A stretch of 64,000 bases of DNA from Sipunculus nudus. Lineage: Eukaryota; Annelida; Sipuncula; Golfingiida; Sipunculidae. Positions within the stretch are counted from its first letter, which is position 1. Each line of letters begins with the position of its first letter. Below the pieces are notes generated by a model, which ran no database searches, was not told where the DNA came from, and worked only from the letters and a program-made list of their open reading frames with translations. The stretch lies in contig CM049315.1 in NCBI GenBank assembly GCA_026874595.1, forward strand, positions 67,529,916 through 67,593,915, in the 5' to 3' direction. Below, piece by piece: positions 63,107 to 64,000 of the stretch. The position numbers and the translations under genes were made by a program.

Positions 63107-63977
63107 AACAAAGACAACTGGCCCATGGGTGATGACGCTCAGCTGACTACCAATGACTTTATAGGCTAATAATCACAACAAGAATTTTATCATCTAAAAA
63201 ACCAAACTGAGATTAACTTCAGATTTGATCTTCACCTTTGACTTTCTGACACCAAAGTGGACGACGTTCTTCCTGAAGTGATGGGTCACACATATGTGAA
63301 GACTGAATGCAATCATGACTGGTCTATACAGATTGTACAAAAGAAGAATACGATTTCTGAAGGACTGGTTTGATGAACTGGCCCTTCTTACACCATAGGT
63401 GACAAGGTTCTTCCTAAGTGATGGGTCACACATAAGTGAAGATTGAATCCAATTATAAAGGTTGTACAGGAGAAAAATAAGATCAAAGTCATCAGTTTTC
63501 AAACTCCTTTAAGAATATGATGGAATCAAATGATAGGTCAAATTTGAAGAAAAATTATGTGTAACTTCAAAAGTTATAGGGGTCAAAATAATCCTAAATT
63601 CTGCAAAGTTGAACTTTTAAAATAAAGGTCAAGGTCACAATTTTTTTAAACTCATCCAAGAACACTGCAGAAACAACTTGTTTGTCAAATCTGAGAGAAA
63701 AATATATAAAACTTCTAAATTATTTACGTTCACAAGAAATCCTCCATGATCAATAAGCAAAGCAAAATCATGGTGGTCCATGCATTTAGTATTGAGATAC
63801 TGGAGCTTTTGTATCAAATTCTTAATTATTAAGGTGTGCAGATACAAGATTTTTTAAGGACCTCCAAAGATGTTCAGTTAGCAGTTTCTAGGTCTAATGG
63901 TTATGATTTGTGCCCTGCAAAAGACAAAGGGTGATTGCTATAGCTAAGCTTGACTGAAAGTCTGCTGAGCTAAAAAT
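63107..63977 (+). repeat. Fixed-end repeat family, second-interior copy
   Basis: It starts AAACAAAGACAACTGGCCCA TGGGTGATGACGCTCAGCTGA and ends CTGAAAGTCTGCTGAGCTAA AAATG. The interior is homologous to 45391-46459 and includes an internal direct repeat of AAGTGATGGGTCACACATA (about 63277 and 63416). It is close to the window edge but both ends are present. Confidence 0.7.
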
Positions 63978-64000
63978 GTGTTTTTAACTTTGAAATTTTT

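Noticed and set aside
61199-64000. Search for further upstream PDE2 exons (linker, GAF-B)
   Set aside because: No segment with acceptor and donor encodes a PDE2-like linker or GAF sequence; the region is filled by repeats.

Overview
This window reads as nuclear DNA of an invertebrate animal, most likely a lophotrochozoan and probably a bivalve mollusc. It is AT-rich, full of micro- and minisatellites, and carries many dispersed, often nested repeats. The only protein-coding gene I can support is split into short exons by long introns with GT-AG borders. The bivalve assignment is an inference from this repeat style and from the diverged but clearly animal protein.

The gene is the 3' part of a PDE2-type cyclic nucleotide phosphodiesterase (PDE2A ortholog) on the minus strand. 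Nine consecutive coding exons lie between 61198 and 36881. With one of the two copies of exon 4 they join in frame into 309 codons plus a TAG stop. They cover essentially the whole catalytic domain. The N-terminal GAF-A/GAF-B regulatory domains must lie beyond the right edge of the window. The most notable feature of the gene is exon 4, a 48-base exon present as two tandem copies only 39 bases apart. Both copies have intact splice sites and identical phase, and their products differ at one residue.

Positions 1-36.3 kb, downstream of the gene, hold no gene I can support. The layout is: a 0.74-kb inverted-repeat element built of ACCAA/TTGGT words (4.4-5.2 kb); a 64-bp satellite of about 45 copies (8.4-11.3 kb); SINE-like repeats (12.9, 16.5 and 28.1 kb); a 249-bp MITE with perfect 27-bp ends (17.1 kb); a 3.3-kb composite element with a 180-bp tandem core and a second repeat nested inside it (22.3-25.6 kb); a long member of an intron-rich repeat family (26.4-27.7 kb); a plain AT-rich stretch (29.6-34.4 kb); and a 27-bp minisatellite with higher-order structure just downstream of the PDE2 stop (34.4-36.3 kb).

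Positions 36.9-64 kb are PDE2 exons set in introns packed with repeats. These include a LINE reverse-transcriptase tail (38.6-39.0 kb), a 36-bp array (42.7-43.3 kb), a 43-bp array (47.1-48.4 kb), a 23-bp array (54.7-55.0 kb), pogo/Tigger-like and hAT-like non-autonomous elements, and at least eight copies of a repeat family with fixed ends and variable interiors. Every copy of that family I could orient runs the same way, antisense to PDE2.

All calls were made by reading the sequence. Family names for repeats are inferences from end motifs, not from database matches.
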